Positions 27,439-36,408 of a stretch of DNA of 53,141 nucleotides are shown piece after piece. The DNA lies in the NCBI GenBank assembly GCA_029978905.1, contig JAPOIM010000023.1:1-53141 (forward strand), written 5' to 3'. Under the pieces are notes generated by a model. It saw nothing but the letters and a program-made list of their open reading frames with translations, made no database searches and was not told the DNA's origin. Each line of letters starts with the position of its first letter. The first letter of the stretch is position 1. The position numbers and the translations under genes are program-made. The stretch is from Planctomycetota bacterium. GTDB lineage: Bacteria; Planctomycetota; Planctomycetia; Pirellulales; UBA1268.

Positions 27439-27681
27439 ATGCGATCAAGCGATCAGCCCCTCGGCTTCGTCACGACCGTGCGAGCCATCGTCTCCTCCAC
27501 CCCATTCTTCACCCTTGCCTGCCTGACGGCGGCCATCGCCCTCTTGATGGCACAGCCGGTGCCTGAGATGGACGAGTCAGAAGGGGCATCCATGTCAGCA
27601 ACCACCGTCGCGGTCAATGAAGTGGGCGTCGAGGCTGCATCTCCCCCGCTCGCCAACGCCGCCGCTGGCATCACGCCGTAA
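27439..27681 (+). CDS. Small hypothetical membrane protein
   Basis: An 80-residue protein with one hydrophobic segment (FFTLACLTAAIALLM, residues 26-40), a short basic N-terminus and an acidic, Ala-rich tail. GGTGGAG five bases before the ATG supports expression. I recognise no family. The single helix suggests a membrane anchor with the tail outside, or an uncleaved signal. It could also be spurious, as frames in this DNA are often open by chance. Confidence 0.45.
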   Translation: MRSSDQPLGFVTTVRAIVSSTPFFTLACLTAAIALLMAQPVPEMDESEGASMSATTVAVNEVGVEAASPPLANAAAGITP

Positions 27682-27725
27682 CGACGAGTGTCCTGCGTTC
27701 GCGGACGCGTCTTCGCCGATCGCGA

Positions 27726-29648
27726 CTACCGCGGCTGCTTCGCCCGCCAGCCATCGACACTCGGGCGAGCGGCCACGCTTGGCACCCCCTCGTCGTCACG
27801 AGTGGTTTCCGCGAACTTGCCCGCGTCGGCGGCGTGGGCCGTGAGAATAGCCACGACTTCCGCCACCGTCTGCGGCTGATGGTGCACCTGCGTGTGCTTC
27901 GACGGAACAAACATTTCGCTCACCACGCCTCCCAGCCGAGCACTCGTCACGGAGACCACCCCGTCTCCATCCGCAAGCCCGTCGGTGGGATAGCCCGTCC
28001 CCACGACGGTGTGCGCCGTCACGCAGGGTGCCAGCGGCAGCGAATGAAGGGCCACAAGCAAGGGCGAGTCGGGCTCCAGGGTGTCGATCGTGGTCGGAAG
28101 TTTTTTCTCGAAATGCTCTTTGAAGGTGTGGGGAGGATTCGCCGAGATGATCGCATCGTGAATCTCGGTGATCTTCTGCGGCTGCTGCACCACCGCAGAA
28201 GCAGCCTTGCCCACCGCGCGGGTCGCCCAGGCAGAGCCTCCATGCGGCGTGGCGATAAAGACCACACGACGGACAAAGGGCAACGGTTCAAAGAAAAACG
28301 ACGCTTGGAACGACTCCCGAATCTCGTCGGGGATGCGGACCTGACTGTAAGGACAGTTGCTCACCGCATTCCATAACTGATTGCCTGAGCTGACCACCAT
28401 CATCTTGGCGTGCAGCCCCCCCATGCTGTGGCCGACCACCACCAACTGGCTGAGTGCCGGATCGCGGCCGCTCGGGTCGAGTTTGTGCACGAGCGAGGTC
28501 AGCTGCCGCCGCAGCTGCGACGACGCCGGCAGGAACGGAGCGCCGGTGGGATAGTGAAACACCCACGGGGTGTACCAGCGATGAAACTGCGGCCAGGCCC
28601 GCAGATGATTGAGCATCTCAAACCAGGTGCCCTCGTCGCTGGCCAAGCCGTGCACAAACACCACCGGAATCTTGCCAGGCACATAAGGCTCGAGCATTTC
28701 CAGCCTAGGCAACGTGTCTCGGCGAGCAAGCGGCTGGAGAAACCCGGCCACGCTCGCCTGCTTCGGCATGCCATCGAGGATGTCGAGCAGAGGCGACGTG
28801 AGGTCGGCTGCCAAGGGCGGACGCCATGGCCCGATTCTGACCCGCGACACTTCCACGGGATTGACGAGATCGAGCACCGCCGGCGGCGGCGAACCATGCA
28901 CCGGCCCCACCAGCTTTTCCGGGAAGTCCGGCTCGCCCGGCATCGCAAACCGCAGCACGGCTGTGGCCGAGAGTGACTGACGCGGCGGCACGAAGTCGTG
29001 ATCGACCATCTGCTGGCTTTCGACGGGATCCACGTCGCCGACCGGTTCTTCTTCCGTCTCGGGGTCCTCATCCGCCGTACGGATCACCACCGGCAGACCG
29101 AAGCCCCACCGCTGATAGCAGTGGGACACCCGTGGGTCGCCGGGTGGAGGCGTGGCGACGACATCGAGCACCGCTTCGCTTGGAAGCGCATGCCCCTGCA
29201 TGACCAGCGGCACAGTGACAGGATCCCACTTCGATCCCACCACGAGGCCGCGGCATCCGTCGAGGCGTCCGTGTCGTCGGGCTGCGGAGAGCAGCCCTTC
29301 CAGGCTGCGGGCATACTCCTCGCCTGCCTCAGCGAACACGTCGACGGCTTCAGGACAGGTCCAGATCGCGTTCCAGGCTTCGCGACACGCCAGGTAAAAC
29401 GCGTCGATCGCCAGCGGATCCTCATCGCGGTAGAGATCGACTGCGTCGCGACGAAACGACTCGGCCCGTTTGAGGTGGGCCTGGGCCTTCGCCTGCGGGC
29501 TGTCACCACCGCCGGGGCTCTCGGGCTCGCTCCAGGCAACGTCGGCCAGAAAGACCGCCAGCACCGCCGCCAAGGCAGGCACGAACCGCCAGGCCGTCGC
29601 CCTCCACAGCCTTCCTCGTCGTCGCGCTTCGCGTGCGCACCCCTGCAT
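27726..29648 (-). CDS. Exported alpha/beta hydrolase (lipase-like)
   Basis: A 640-residue protein; GGGAG lies six bases before the chosen ATG, whereas a TTG two codons earlier sits too close to it. Residues 1-40 act as a signal or anchor (AAVLAVFLADVAWS). The hydrolase core starts with IPVVFVHGLASDEGTW (oxyanion region). LVVVGHSMGGLHAK supplies the nucleophilic serine, DGDGVVSVTSARLGG the likely acid, and SKHTQVHHQP the likely catalytic histidine. About 300 residues precede the core, with a helical ALKRAESFRRDAVDLY-like region of unknown function. Lipase or esterase activity is likely. Confidence 0.85.
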   Translation of the reverse strand: MQGCAREARRRGRLWRATAWRFVPALAAVLAVFLADVAWSEPESPGGGDSPQAKAQAHLKRAESFRRDAVDLYRDEDPLAIDAFYLACREAWNAIWTCPEAVDVFAEAGEEYARSLEGLLSAARRHGRLDGCRGLVVGSKWDPVTVPLVMQGHALPSEAVLDVVATPPPGDPRVSHCYQRWGFGLPVVIRTADEDPETEEEPVGDVDPVESQQMVDHDFVPPRQSLSATAVLRFAMPGEPDFPEKLVGPVHGSPPPAVLDLVNPVEVSRVRIGPWRPPLAADLTSPLLDILDGMPKQASVAGFLQPLARRDTLPRLEMLEPYVPGKIPVVFVHGLASDEGTWFEMLNHLRAWPQFHRWYTPWVFHYPTGAPFLPASSQLRRQLTSLVHKLDPSGRDPALSQLVVVGHSMGGLHAKMMVVSSGNQLWNAVSNCPYSQVRIPDEIRESFQASFFFEPLPFVRRVVFIATPHGGSAWATRAVGKAASAVVQQPQKITEIHDAIISANPPHTFKEHFEKKLPTTIDTLEPDSPLLVALHSLPLAPCVTAHTVVGTGYPTDGLADGDGVVSVTSARLGGVVSEMFVPSKHTQVHHQPQTVAEVVAILTAHAADAGKFAETTRDDEGVPSVAARPSVDGWRAKQPR

Positions 29649-29754
29649 CAGCAACTCCCTCTCGCCAAAGCAGGTATCGGCGCTTCACGACCGGCGAACT
29701 CGGCAGGTCCGGCACAACCCGGCCGCTTTGCGCAGCCGGAAAAGTCCGCCGGCA

Positions 29755-29812
29755 GCGAAGGCACATCAAAGGAAGCGAAGGCACATCACAGAAGCGCAGG
29801 GGAATCACAGAG
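29755..29812. repeat. Short degenerate tandem repeat
   Basis: Units of 20, 19 and 19 bp built on GCGAAGGCACATCA with A/G-rich spacers; the third unit has diverged. It lies between the hydrolase gene and its upstream neighbour. No function is evident. Confidence 0.5.
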
Positions 29813-29846
29813 CGCGCGAGCCCTCGATCGAACCCCGCCTCGTGGG

Positions 29847-30359
29847 TCAGACGTGGTCTTCGGCGACGAGTTCGAGATCGGCGGCGAGGTACTTCACCGT
29901 CGCGTCAGGCAGGAGATTGAAATACACGCGTCCGTCGGTGAGCCAACGGGTGCCGTCGTGAAGAAACTCGGCGGTGGCCGCGCGGATGTTGGACACCGCC
30001 TCCACTTCCTCCATGCCGCCCCCTTCGATCGCCTCGAAGCTCACCTCAATCGCCACAAGCGCCTTGAGCCCCCCCGAGCGGCGATCGCGGGCGTAGAAGA
30101 CGTCGTCATCAAAATCGACGTCAACCCACCGCAGGCCTCGCGGCTTGCCGGTGGCGGCAGCCCGCTGGATGAACTTCGCCTCGAGCTGCTCGCGCTGGCG
30201 ATGGAAATCGCGGCAGAACCGGGCAAGCTTTTCCGCCTGCCGCCGCTCTCGGATGGGCTTGATGGCCATCACGGCCACCACCGTCCCCAGCACAACGACA
30301 CCAATCACCGCGAAAATCGCGATCGTCAGACCGAGCAGGGTGTAGACGAAATCACTCAT
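29847..30359 (-). CDS. Hypothetical membrane-anchored protein
   Basis: A 170-residue protein: an N-terminal helix (VYTLLGLTIAIFAVIGVVVLG), a basic juxtamembrane part (KPIRERRQAEKLARFCRDFHRQREQLEAK) that may form a coiled coil, and an alpha/beta C-terminal domain with GLRWVDVDFDDDVFYARDR and ALVAIEVSFEAIEGGGMEEV. The C-terminal part seems soluble and cytoplasmic. I recognise no named family. The chosen ATG starts just before the helix; a longer frame upstream lacks protein character. Confidence 0.72.
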   Translation of the reverse strand: MSDFVYTLLGLTIAIFAVIGVVVLGTVVAVMAIKPIRERRQAEKLARFCRDFHRQREQLEAKFIQRAAATGKPRGLRWVDVDFDDDVFYARDRRSGGLKALVAIEVSFEAIEGGGMEEVEAVSNIRAATAEFLHDGTRWLTDGRVYFNLLPDATVKYLAADLELVAEDHV

Positions 30360-30519
30360 GTTCAGCCGGTGCACCACCGCTCCCGTGGGGAAGCCCATCC
30401 ATAACACACCCAGATAGTGTAGGAGGCTCGGCAGAAACCTTCCAACCAGACCGCGTGCGGCGGGCCTGCAGCGGCATACACTCGTCGTCTCACCCACTGA
30501 GGAAGAGAGGACCAGCCGC

Positions 30520-31470
30520 ATGCCACGCTCGAAGCCCAGCACTGAAGAACCCACGTCTCCGGCTGCGAAAGGAGCAAAAAAATCGCCTCCCACGCGACCG
30601 CTGGGGGCCCATCAGTCGATCGCGGGCGGCACCTTCCGAGCGGTCGACCGGGCGATCGAAACCGGCTGCGACTGTCTGCAGATCTTCACCCGCAACGTCA
30701 GCCGCTGGGACACGAAACCGATTGATCCCGTCGAGGCCGAGGCGTTTCGCTCAGCCGTGCGTGCGTCGGGCATCGCTCCGGTGGTCGCGCACAACTCCTA
30801 TCTGATCAACCCTGCTTCGGCAGACGAGGCACTTCGCAACAAATCGATCGCTGGCCTGGTCATCGAACTTGAGCGTGCCGAACTGCTTGGCATTCCGTGG
30901 GTCGTCGCCCACCCCGGAGCCGCCGGCAGCAGCGACCGCGACGAGGCCGTGGTGCGGGCGGCCGAAGGCTTCCGAGACGCCCTCGCCAAAACGCCTGCCC
31001 TGACGGCCGGCCTGCTGATCGAAACGACTGCCGGCCAGGGGAGCTGCCTCGGCAAGACATTTGAGGAGATCGCCGCGATGCTCGCGATCATCGATCGCCG
31101 CAGTACACTAAGAAAACGTATCGGTGTTTGCCTCGACACCTGCCACGTCTTCGCGGCGGGTTATCCCCTCGCCCCCGCAGCCAAGCTCGACGAAACGCTC
31201 AACGCCTTCGACGACACGATCGGCCTCGATCGACTCGTCGTGATTCACGCGAATGATTCGAAGCGCGAGTGTGGCTCCTGCGTCGACCGGCACGAAGCGA
31301 TTGGCAAAGGCAAGATCGGTCGCGAGGCCTTCGGTCTGCTCATGCGGCATCCGCGCCTGGCCCATGTGCCGATGATTCTCGAAACGCCCAAAGAAGGCGA
31401 GGACGGCAAGCCCGACCCGGCCAACGACCGTGCGAACCTCGCTCTCCTCCGCCGCCTGCAAAAAGGCTGA
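30520..31470 (+). CDS. nfo: Endonuclease IV (deoxyribonuclease IV)
   Basis: A 316-residue AP endonuclease. PLGAHQSIAGG opens the barrel, and the zinc ligands appear in VVAHNSYLIN, WVVAHPGAA, LLIETTAGQGSCLG, VCLDTCHVFAAGY, VVIHANDSKRECGS, DRHEAIGKGKIG and ILETPKEG. It cuts DNA at abasic sites in base excision repair. The first 25 residues are Lys/Pro-rich, an unstructured extension beyond the usual length. Confidence 0.96.
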   Translation: MPRSKPSTEEPTSPAAKGAKKSPPTRPLGAHQSIAGGTFRAVDRAIETGCDCLQIFTRNVSRWDTKPIDPVEAEAFRSAVRASGIAPVVAHNSYLINPASADEALRNKSIAGLVIELERAELLGIPWVVAHPGAAGSSDRDEAVVRAAEGFRDALAKTPALTAGLLIETTAGQGSCLGKTFEEIAAMLAIIDRRSTLRKRIGVCLDTCHVFAAGYPLAPAAKLDETLNAFDDTIGLDRLVVIHANDSKRECGSCVDRHEAIGKGKIGREAFGLLMRHPRLAHVPMILETPKEGEDGKPDPANDRANLALLRRLQKG

Positions 31471-31574
31471 GCGTCACCGCTGACCAGCGGAGGACCGGGG
31501 GTCGGCGAACGCACGAGGAGCGTTGGCACGCCTTGTCCCAGCGACGAGACTCTTGCCGCCTCCAGACCGGAGCG

Positions 31575-32849
31575 TCATCGCTCTGGCGGAATAGCGCTGC
31601 CGTGGGGGTCCGCTAAGGTGGCCATCTCCTGCTCCAGACGCTGCCGCATTTCGGCGCCGAGGTAGTGCTCGATCCATTCGGCTGGTGGATGCAGGTGATC
31701 GAGCGGCAGACCAACATGCCGCCCGAGCCATGTCTCCCAAAGCCGGTGCGAACGCACCACCATCTCGGCTTCCAGGCGTCCCTGCGGCGAGAGCACCAAT
31801 CCCGGCAGGAGCCGGCCGCGTCGTTCAAGCCACCAGGCAGCCACCAACGCCACCCCGCGCCGAGACGTCCCAGGCACCGCCTGTCCTGTTTCTTCTGCCC
31901 GCCAGGCCGCTGCCAGCACGTCCTCGCAGACCACCCGCCACCGCAGCCGCAGCATCGAGGAGACTCGCGCGAGGATGCCTTCGCGTGAAACGAGGATCGC
32001 CACGCCGTATCCCACACCCAAGACCGCCGCAATCATTCCCGCCGCGTTGGTTTCCAGCTGCCACGCAACGAGGTAGCCCCCGCCAGCGGCCGTCACGGCG
32101 AGCCCCGTCGCCATCAGCATCAGTCCCACGAGCGTCGTCGCCAGCAGCTCTGCCGTTGCTGCAGGCACGACCAGCATCGCCACCACGATCACGGCACCCA
32201 CCGCCTCAAAACTCGCCACCGTCACCACGGCCGTGGCACAGAGAAGGCCCACCGTCATCGCTCGCGCGGGGATGCCCACCACCGCCGCCGCATCGGTGTC
32301 GAAGGCCGTGGCCACCTGCCATCGCCAGGTGGACCAGAGCGCGACGAGCAGGCTTACGAGCACCACCACTCCCGTGAGGAATGCCCGAGGGATTTCCACG
32401 CCTGCCAGCTCCACCACATCAAACGGCACGAGTTCCAGCATTCCGTAGAGCACACAGCCAGGGTCGGCATCCACGCGGCTCGCCGCCGCGGAGAGCAGCG
32501 CCACGCCCGCAGCAAAGAGGGTGGTGAAGACCACCCCCGCCGCCGCATCTTCCGAAAGGCGGCCTTTGCTTCGCAGCAGTTCTGCAAGCCACACCGTGAC
32601 GAGCGCCGCCACCACAGCCCCCGCCGTGGCCAACGGCCCGCCAGGCCGACCTCCGAGGAGCACCCCCACCACGATGCCAGGCAACACCGCGTGGCTGATC
32701 GCGTCGCCGATCAAACTCATCCGACGCACCACGAGCAACGAGCCCACCACAGCCGCCGCCGCCGAAACGACCGCGGCGGTCGCCATGGCCCAACCATGCA
32801 TGCCGCCCCAGCCCGTGAGAAACGCCACCGCCCCGTCGATGCCCATCAT
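31575..32849 (-). CDS. Metal ABC permease fused to a DtxR/MntR-type repressor domain (YtgCR-like)
   Basis: A 424-residue fusion. Residues 1-285 are an ABC-3 permease with eight or more helices and the motifs VVGSLLVVRRMSLIGDAISHAVLPG and LVVPAATAELLA. Residues 295-424 follow the DtxR/MntR pattern: a winged-helix part (VALVAAWWLERRGRL, LSPQGRLEAEMV), then RSHRLWETWL, LHPPAEWIEHYLGAE and the terminal DPHGSAIPPE. Predicted metal ligands are H368, E372, H387, E391, E394 and H395. Glu at 391, where DtxR has Cys, is the MntR pattern and suggests manganese. Chlamydial YtgCR has the same architecture and is cleaved to free the repressor. It overlaps the preceding gene as ATGA, with GGAGAGGG upstream. 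Confidence 0.9.
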   Translation of the reverse strand: MMGIDGAVAFLTGWGGMHGWAMATAAVVSAAAAVVGSLLVVRRMSLIGDAISHAVLPGIVVGVLLGGRPGGPLATAGAVVAALVTVWLAELLRSKGRLSEDAAAGVVFTTLFAAGVALLSAAASRVDADPGCVLYGMLELVPFDVVELAGVEIPRAFLTGVVVLVSLLVALWSTWRWQVATAFDTDAAAVVGIPARAMTVGLLCATAVVTVASFEAVGAVIVVAMLVVPAATAELLATTLVGLMLMATGLAVTAAGGGYLVAWQLETNAAGMIAAVLGVGYGVAILVSREGILARVSSMLRLRWRVVCEDVLAAAWRAEETGQAVPGTSRRGVALVAAWWLERRGRLLPGLVLSPQGRLEAEMVVRSHRLWETWLGRHVGLPLDHLHPPAEWIEHYLGAEMRQRLEQEMATLADPHGSAIPPER

Positions 32850-33763
32850 GGCTGAGCCCTCTCCAGCGGGAGCGAGAGCGGCTGCCTGGCCCGCATCGCA
32901 ATCGCGAGCAACCCGCGTTTGGGGGCAAGCAGGAGCGAGACCGTGAAGATGGCCGAAGCAGCAAGGACCACCATCGGCCCAGTGGCAAGTCCTGGGATCG
33001 TCGCGCTCAGCGCCACCCCCAGCAGCGATGCCGCCAGCCCAAACAGGCCAGCGAGCACGAGCATCACGCCCACACGGTCGGTCCACTGCCGCGCGGCCAC
33101 CGGAGGAATGACGACCAACGCCGTCACCAGCACTGCCCCAGCTGCTGGCAGACCCACCACCACCATCACGGCGGTAAGCGCAACGAGCGCAAAGTCGATC
33201 CACCACACCGGCCAGCCCGCCGCCGCCGCAAACCCTGGATCAAACGAGACGAGCGTCGCCTCTTTGGTGAAGGCGGCCACCAGGGCCATCGCCACCAGTG
33301 AGACCACGACCAGCATCGTGGCGTCGGCTGTCGAAAGGGATGCGGTGGAGCCGAGCAGAAACCGCTCAAGGCCACCGCTGCCCGGCACCCCGCGCGCAAC
33401 CAGGCCTGAGATCAGCGCCACGCCCACGCCAAACGACACACCAATCACGATCGCCGTCGCAGCATCCTCGCGGGTGCGTGTGAAGCGTCGCAGCAGCACG
33501 AGCACGCCGAGGCTGGCCACCGCCGACAGGGCCGCCCCGAGAAGCAACACGGGCAGACCACGGCTTCCTGTGATCGCGAAAGCGATCGCAACACCAGGGA
33601 GCGTCGCATGCGCCGCCGCATCTCCCACGAGCGCCCGCCGTCGCAGCACGCTAAAGCACCCCACCACGCCTGCCGCCATCCCAACCGCCGCCATCCCGAC
33701 GGTCACCACGAAGGTGTTCGGCGAGAGCCCCAGCACATGTGCAGCGGCCGTCAGCAGGCTCAC
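32846..33763 (-). CDS. Metal ABC transporter permease (ZnuB/MntB family)
   Basis: A 305-residue integral membrane subunit with about eight helices. [26 protein letters not shown] is the ABC-3 signature, and [15 protein letters not shown] is the conserved segment near helix 6. It starts with GTG, overlapping the ATPase stop by 4 nt. It would pair with the permease half of the next gene, as YtgC and YtgD do, giving a heterodimeric pore for Mn, Zn or Fe. Confidence 0.92.
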   Translation of the reverse strand: MSLLTAAAHVLGLSPNTFVVTVGMAAVGMAAGVVGCFSVLRRRALVGDAAAHATLPGVAIAFAITGSRGLPVLLLGAALSAVASLGVLVLLRRFTRTREDAATAIVIGVSFGVGVALISGLVARGVPGSGGLERFLLGSTASLSTADATMLVVVSLVAMALVAAFTKEATLVSFDPGFAAAAGWPVWWIDFALVALTAVMVVVGLPAAGAVLVTALVVIPPVAARQWTDRVGVMLVLAGLFGLAASLLGVALSATIPGLATGPMVVLAASAIFTVSLLLAPKRGLLAIAMRARQPLSLPLERAQP

Positions 33764-34530
33764 GGCGTCCGCCTCCCCGCCTCAACCGCGCGGCCCAGTT
33801 CGTCGAGCACCTCATGGTGACCGGAGTAGGTCCGTGCGAGGTTCTCGCGGGAGAGCACGTCGGCCGTCGGCCCGGCCGCCACCAGCCGCATGTCGACGAG
33901 AGCGACACGATCAAACCAGCTTGCCGCGGTTCGCAGGTCGTGGTGCACGATGAGCACGAGCTTGCCTTCATCACGAAGTTCTGAAAGCACGCGAAAGATC
34001 TGTTGCTGGCTCTGTGCGTCGACGCCTGCCAGTGGCTCGTCGAGGAAGTAGATCTCGGCCTGCTGGGCAAGCGCCCGCGCAAGAAATACCCGCTGCTGCT
34101 GCCCACCCGAAAGCCGTCCGATCTGCCGCGTGGCAAAGTCGGCCATTCCCACGCGGTCGAGGCACGCTTGGGCAAACTCGCGCTCGGCCCGCCCGACCCG
34201 CCGGAGCCAACCAAGCCTGTGGTAGGTGCCCATCAAGACCACGTCGATCGCCCGCACCGGGAAATCCCAATCCACACTCTCGCGCTGGGGCACGTAGCCC
34301 ACCCTTCCACGAACCTGGTCGAGTGGCTTTCCCCAGAAGTGCACCCAGCCCTCCACGAGTGGCACGATCCCGAGAGCCGCCTTGATCAGCGTGCTCTTGC
34401 CCGCACCGTTGGGGCCGATGATGCCAAACAGACAGGGGCTCTGCACCGCGAGGTCGACGTGCCACAACACGGGCCGGCCGTGGTAGGCCACCGTGACATC
34501 GTGCAGTTCCAACAGCGGTGGAGCGCTCAT
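33760..34530 (-). CDS. Metal ABC transporter ATP-binding protein
   Basis: A 256-residue ATPase with Walker [11 protein letters not shown]-loop [14 protein letters not shown], signature LSGGQQQR, Walker B IYFLDEP and switch histidine LIVHHDL. The VDWDFP segment after the Q-loop is typical of Mn/Zn importers. It overlaps the binding-protein stop as ATGA and the permease start as GTGA, so the operon is tightly coupled. Confidence 0.95.
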   Translation of the reverse strand: MSAPPLLELHDVTVAYHGRPVLWHVDLAVQSPCLFGIIGPNGAGKSTLIKAALGIVPLVEGWVHFWGKPLDQVRGRVGYVPQRESVDWDFPVRAIDVVLMGTYHRLGWLRRVGRAEREFAQACLDRVGMADFATRQIGRLSGGQQQRVFLARALAQQAEIYFLDEPLAGVDAQSQQQIFRVLSELRDEGKLVLIVHHDLRTAASWFDRVALVDMRLVAAGPTADVLSRENLARTYSGHHEVLDELGRAVEAGRRTP

Positions 34531-35510
34531 TGCGTTTCCGAGGCCTCCTCGGCGGCCGGCGTGCGTTCCGCTTGACGCTCGTCGCCATCCGCACCGAGGG
34601 CATCGCAGATCACCTGCACGTTTGCGCGGATGGCCAAGACGAGAGTGTCCGCTCCACTTCCCGGCTCGCCTAACGCGTCGGAGTAGAGGCGTCCTCCGGT
34701 TTCCACCGTGTGCCCTTTCGCCGCCGCCCCTTCGCAGATCGCCCGCACGCTCCGATCGGGCACGCTGGTCTCGACAAACACCGCCGGCACCTGTCGCTGC
34801 ACGAGAAGGTCGACGAGTCGGTTGATGTCGGCGAGCCCGGCTTCGCTCTCGGTGCTCACCCCCTGCACGCCCACCACCTCGATCCCGTAGGCTCGGCCGA
34901 AGTAGCGGAAGGCATCGTGCGCCGTGACGAGCACCCGCTGCTGTTCGTCGATCGCCGCGATCGCCGACTGCACCTCGGCGTGGTTTTCCAGAAGCGTCGC
35001 ACGATACTGCGCACCCGCTTCGGCAAACTCCGCTGCCGCCTCAGGCACCAGGTCGCTCAACGCTTTGACCGTGGGCTCAATGCAGGCCGCCCACAAGGCG
35101 AGGTCAAACCAGACGTGGGGATCCGGAATCCCATCCGCGGCCTCCAGCCGTGACGATTCGGCGACCGCCTCCGCAGCAAACACCACGGGCGTGCGACGGC
35201 TCATGCGTTGCAGGAGTTCGGCAAGTTTGCCCTCGAGGTGCAGCCCCGAGGCCACAATTAAATCGGCGCGGGCGAGCCGGTCGGCATCGCGTGGCGTGGG
35301 ACGGTAGGAGTGTGGGTCGATCCCCGCCCCCATCAGGCTCTCGATCTCGACGCGGTCCGCCGCGATTTGTCGCACGAGATCGGCCACGATGGTCGTCGTC
35401 GCCACCACCGTTGGAGGCCGCGACGCGGGCGGCGCGTCGCTGCACCCGCCGACCGCGGCGCAGAGGAACACCGCCACCGCACCCGCAAAAATGCGTGAAA
35501 AAACGCCCAT
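34527..35510 (-). CDS. Metal-binding lipoprotein of ABC transporter (ZnuA/TroA/YtgA family)
   Basis: A 327-residue cluster A-I binding protein. The chosen ATG is preceded by AAAAGG and gives a lipoprotein signal with lipobox VGGC (C23). Metal ligands are expected in [31 protein letters not shown] and [11 protein letters not shown] (His, His, His, and a late acidic residue). No His-rich loop is seen, which argues slightly against a dedicated zinc protein. It is the first gene of the four-gene importer operon. A perfect inverted repeat lies 32 bases upstream. Confidence 0.93.
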   Translation of the reverse strand: MGVFSRIFAGAVAVFLCAAVGGCSDAPPASRPPTVVATTTIVADLVRQIAADRVEIESLMGAGIDPHSYRPTPRDADRLARADLIVASGLHLEGKLAELLQRMSRRTPVVFAAEAVAESSRLEAADGIPDPHVWFDLALWAACIEPTVKALSDLVPEAAAEFAEAGAQYRATLLENHAEVQSAIAAIDEQQRVLVTAHDAFRYFGRAYGIEVVGVQGVSTESEAGLADINRLVDLLVQRQVPAVFVETSVPDRSVRAICEGAAAKGHTVETGGRLYSDALGEPGSGADTLVLAIRANVQVICDALGADGDERQAERTPAAEEASETQ

Positions 35511-35541
35511 CCGACCTTTTTGAGGAGAGTCAAAAACCATT

Positions 35542-35557
35542 TTTTGATCCATCAAAA
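35542..35557. promoter_or_regulatory. Inverted repeat, candidate metalloregulator operator
   Basis: TTTTGATCCATCAAAA has perfect 7-bp arms around CC. It lies 32-47 bp upstream of the binding-protein start and is flanked by partly repeated ATGGTTTT elements. DtxR/MntR-family operators are similar AT-rich interrupted palindromes. It is a good candidate target for the repressor domain encoded at the end of this operon. Confidence 0.55.
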
Positions 35558-35772
35558 CCATCGTAGCCTGATTGAGCCGCTGCAATCAAGATTGGCCGCC
35601 GCCTGGCACCCGTCGCGGCGGCCGAAAAGATCGCGATCCACCGGTCAGTTGACCGGAATTGAGGGCATTCTTAAGGTGCAGAGCATCCGCTCAACGGTGC
35701 ACACCATCGGAAGGCAGACCTGGCTCAACGGAGCAACGGGCTGTCCAGCGGTCCCGCCCCGGGAGGAACACG

Positions 35773-36408
35773 GTGGCATCAACGTATTTCAAGCGGTTTC
35801 GCATGGAGGCTGACCTGCTCATTCCGCGCCGGCCACCGGTGCTGCCTGAGGGCTACCGACTCGTGGCGTGGAACGAAGCCTTGATCGACGCCCACGCCCG
35901 CACCAAGTTCCAGGCGTTTTGCGAGGAAATCGACGCGGTGGTCTTTCCCTGCCTCGGCGACCTCGAGGGCTGCCGTCGTCTGATGCGGGAAATTCGGAAA
36001 AAGCCCGGGTTCCTCGCCGACGCCACCTGGCTGGTCGCCCGCGTGGTCGCCCCCGGGCAGCACGCCTGGTGCGGCACGATCCAGGGCGTTGTCGACAGGT
36101 TTGGCACCGGGATGATTCAGAACGTCGGGGTGGTCCCTGGTCACCGCGGGCTGGGGCTTGGGAGCCTCCTCGTGCAGCAGGCGATGGGCGGATTTGGGCG
36201 TGCTGGCCTGCGGAAAGCCTCGCTGGAAGTCACCGCGGAAAACGCCTCGGCCGTAAAACTTTATCGGCGCCTGGGTTTCCGTCGGGCCCGAACCGTTTAC
36301 AAAGTGGTGGACGACACAGCCCGGGCTGCCTCGCGGGGGACGGCAGCACGGACGTCAAACACCTCTCAGTCGGCCTCGCCCGGCGATGCGATATTGAGCC
36401 ATTCGTGA
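35773..36408 (+). CDS. GNAT family N-acetyltransferase
   Basis: A 211-residue protein. GGGAGG lies six bases before the chosen GTG. The acetyl-CoA-binding motif A is VGVVPGHRGLGLGSLLVQQAM, followed by LEVTAENASAVKLYRRLGFR (motif B), so the fold is standard. The substrate cannot be inferred. The Ser/Ala-rich tail ends in the overlap (GTGA) with the M16 peptidase-like gene, so it is the first gene of a four-gene operon. Confidence 0.87.
   Translation: MASTYFKRFRMEADLLIPRRPPVLPEGYRLVAWNEALIDAHARTKFQAFCEEIDAVVFPCLGDLEGCRRLMREIRKKPGFLADATWLVARVVAPGQHAWCGTIQGVVDRFGTGMIQNVGVVPGHRGLGLGSLLVQQAMGGFGRAGLRKASLEVTAENASAVKLYRRLGFRRARTVYKVVDDTARAASRGTAARTSNTSQSASPGDAILSHS

Noticed and set aside
32850..33206. 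A longer N-terminus for the permease-repressor fusion
   Set aside because: The extension overlaps the upstream permease in another frame. GGAGAGGG plus the ATGA overlap supports the start at 32849.
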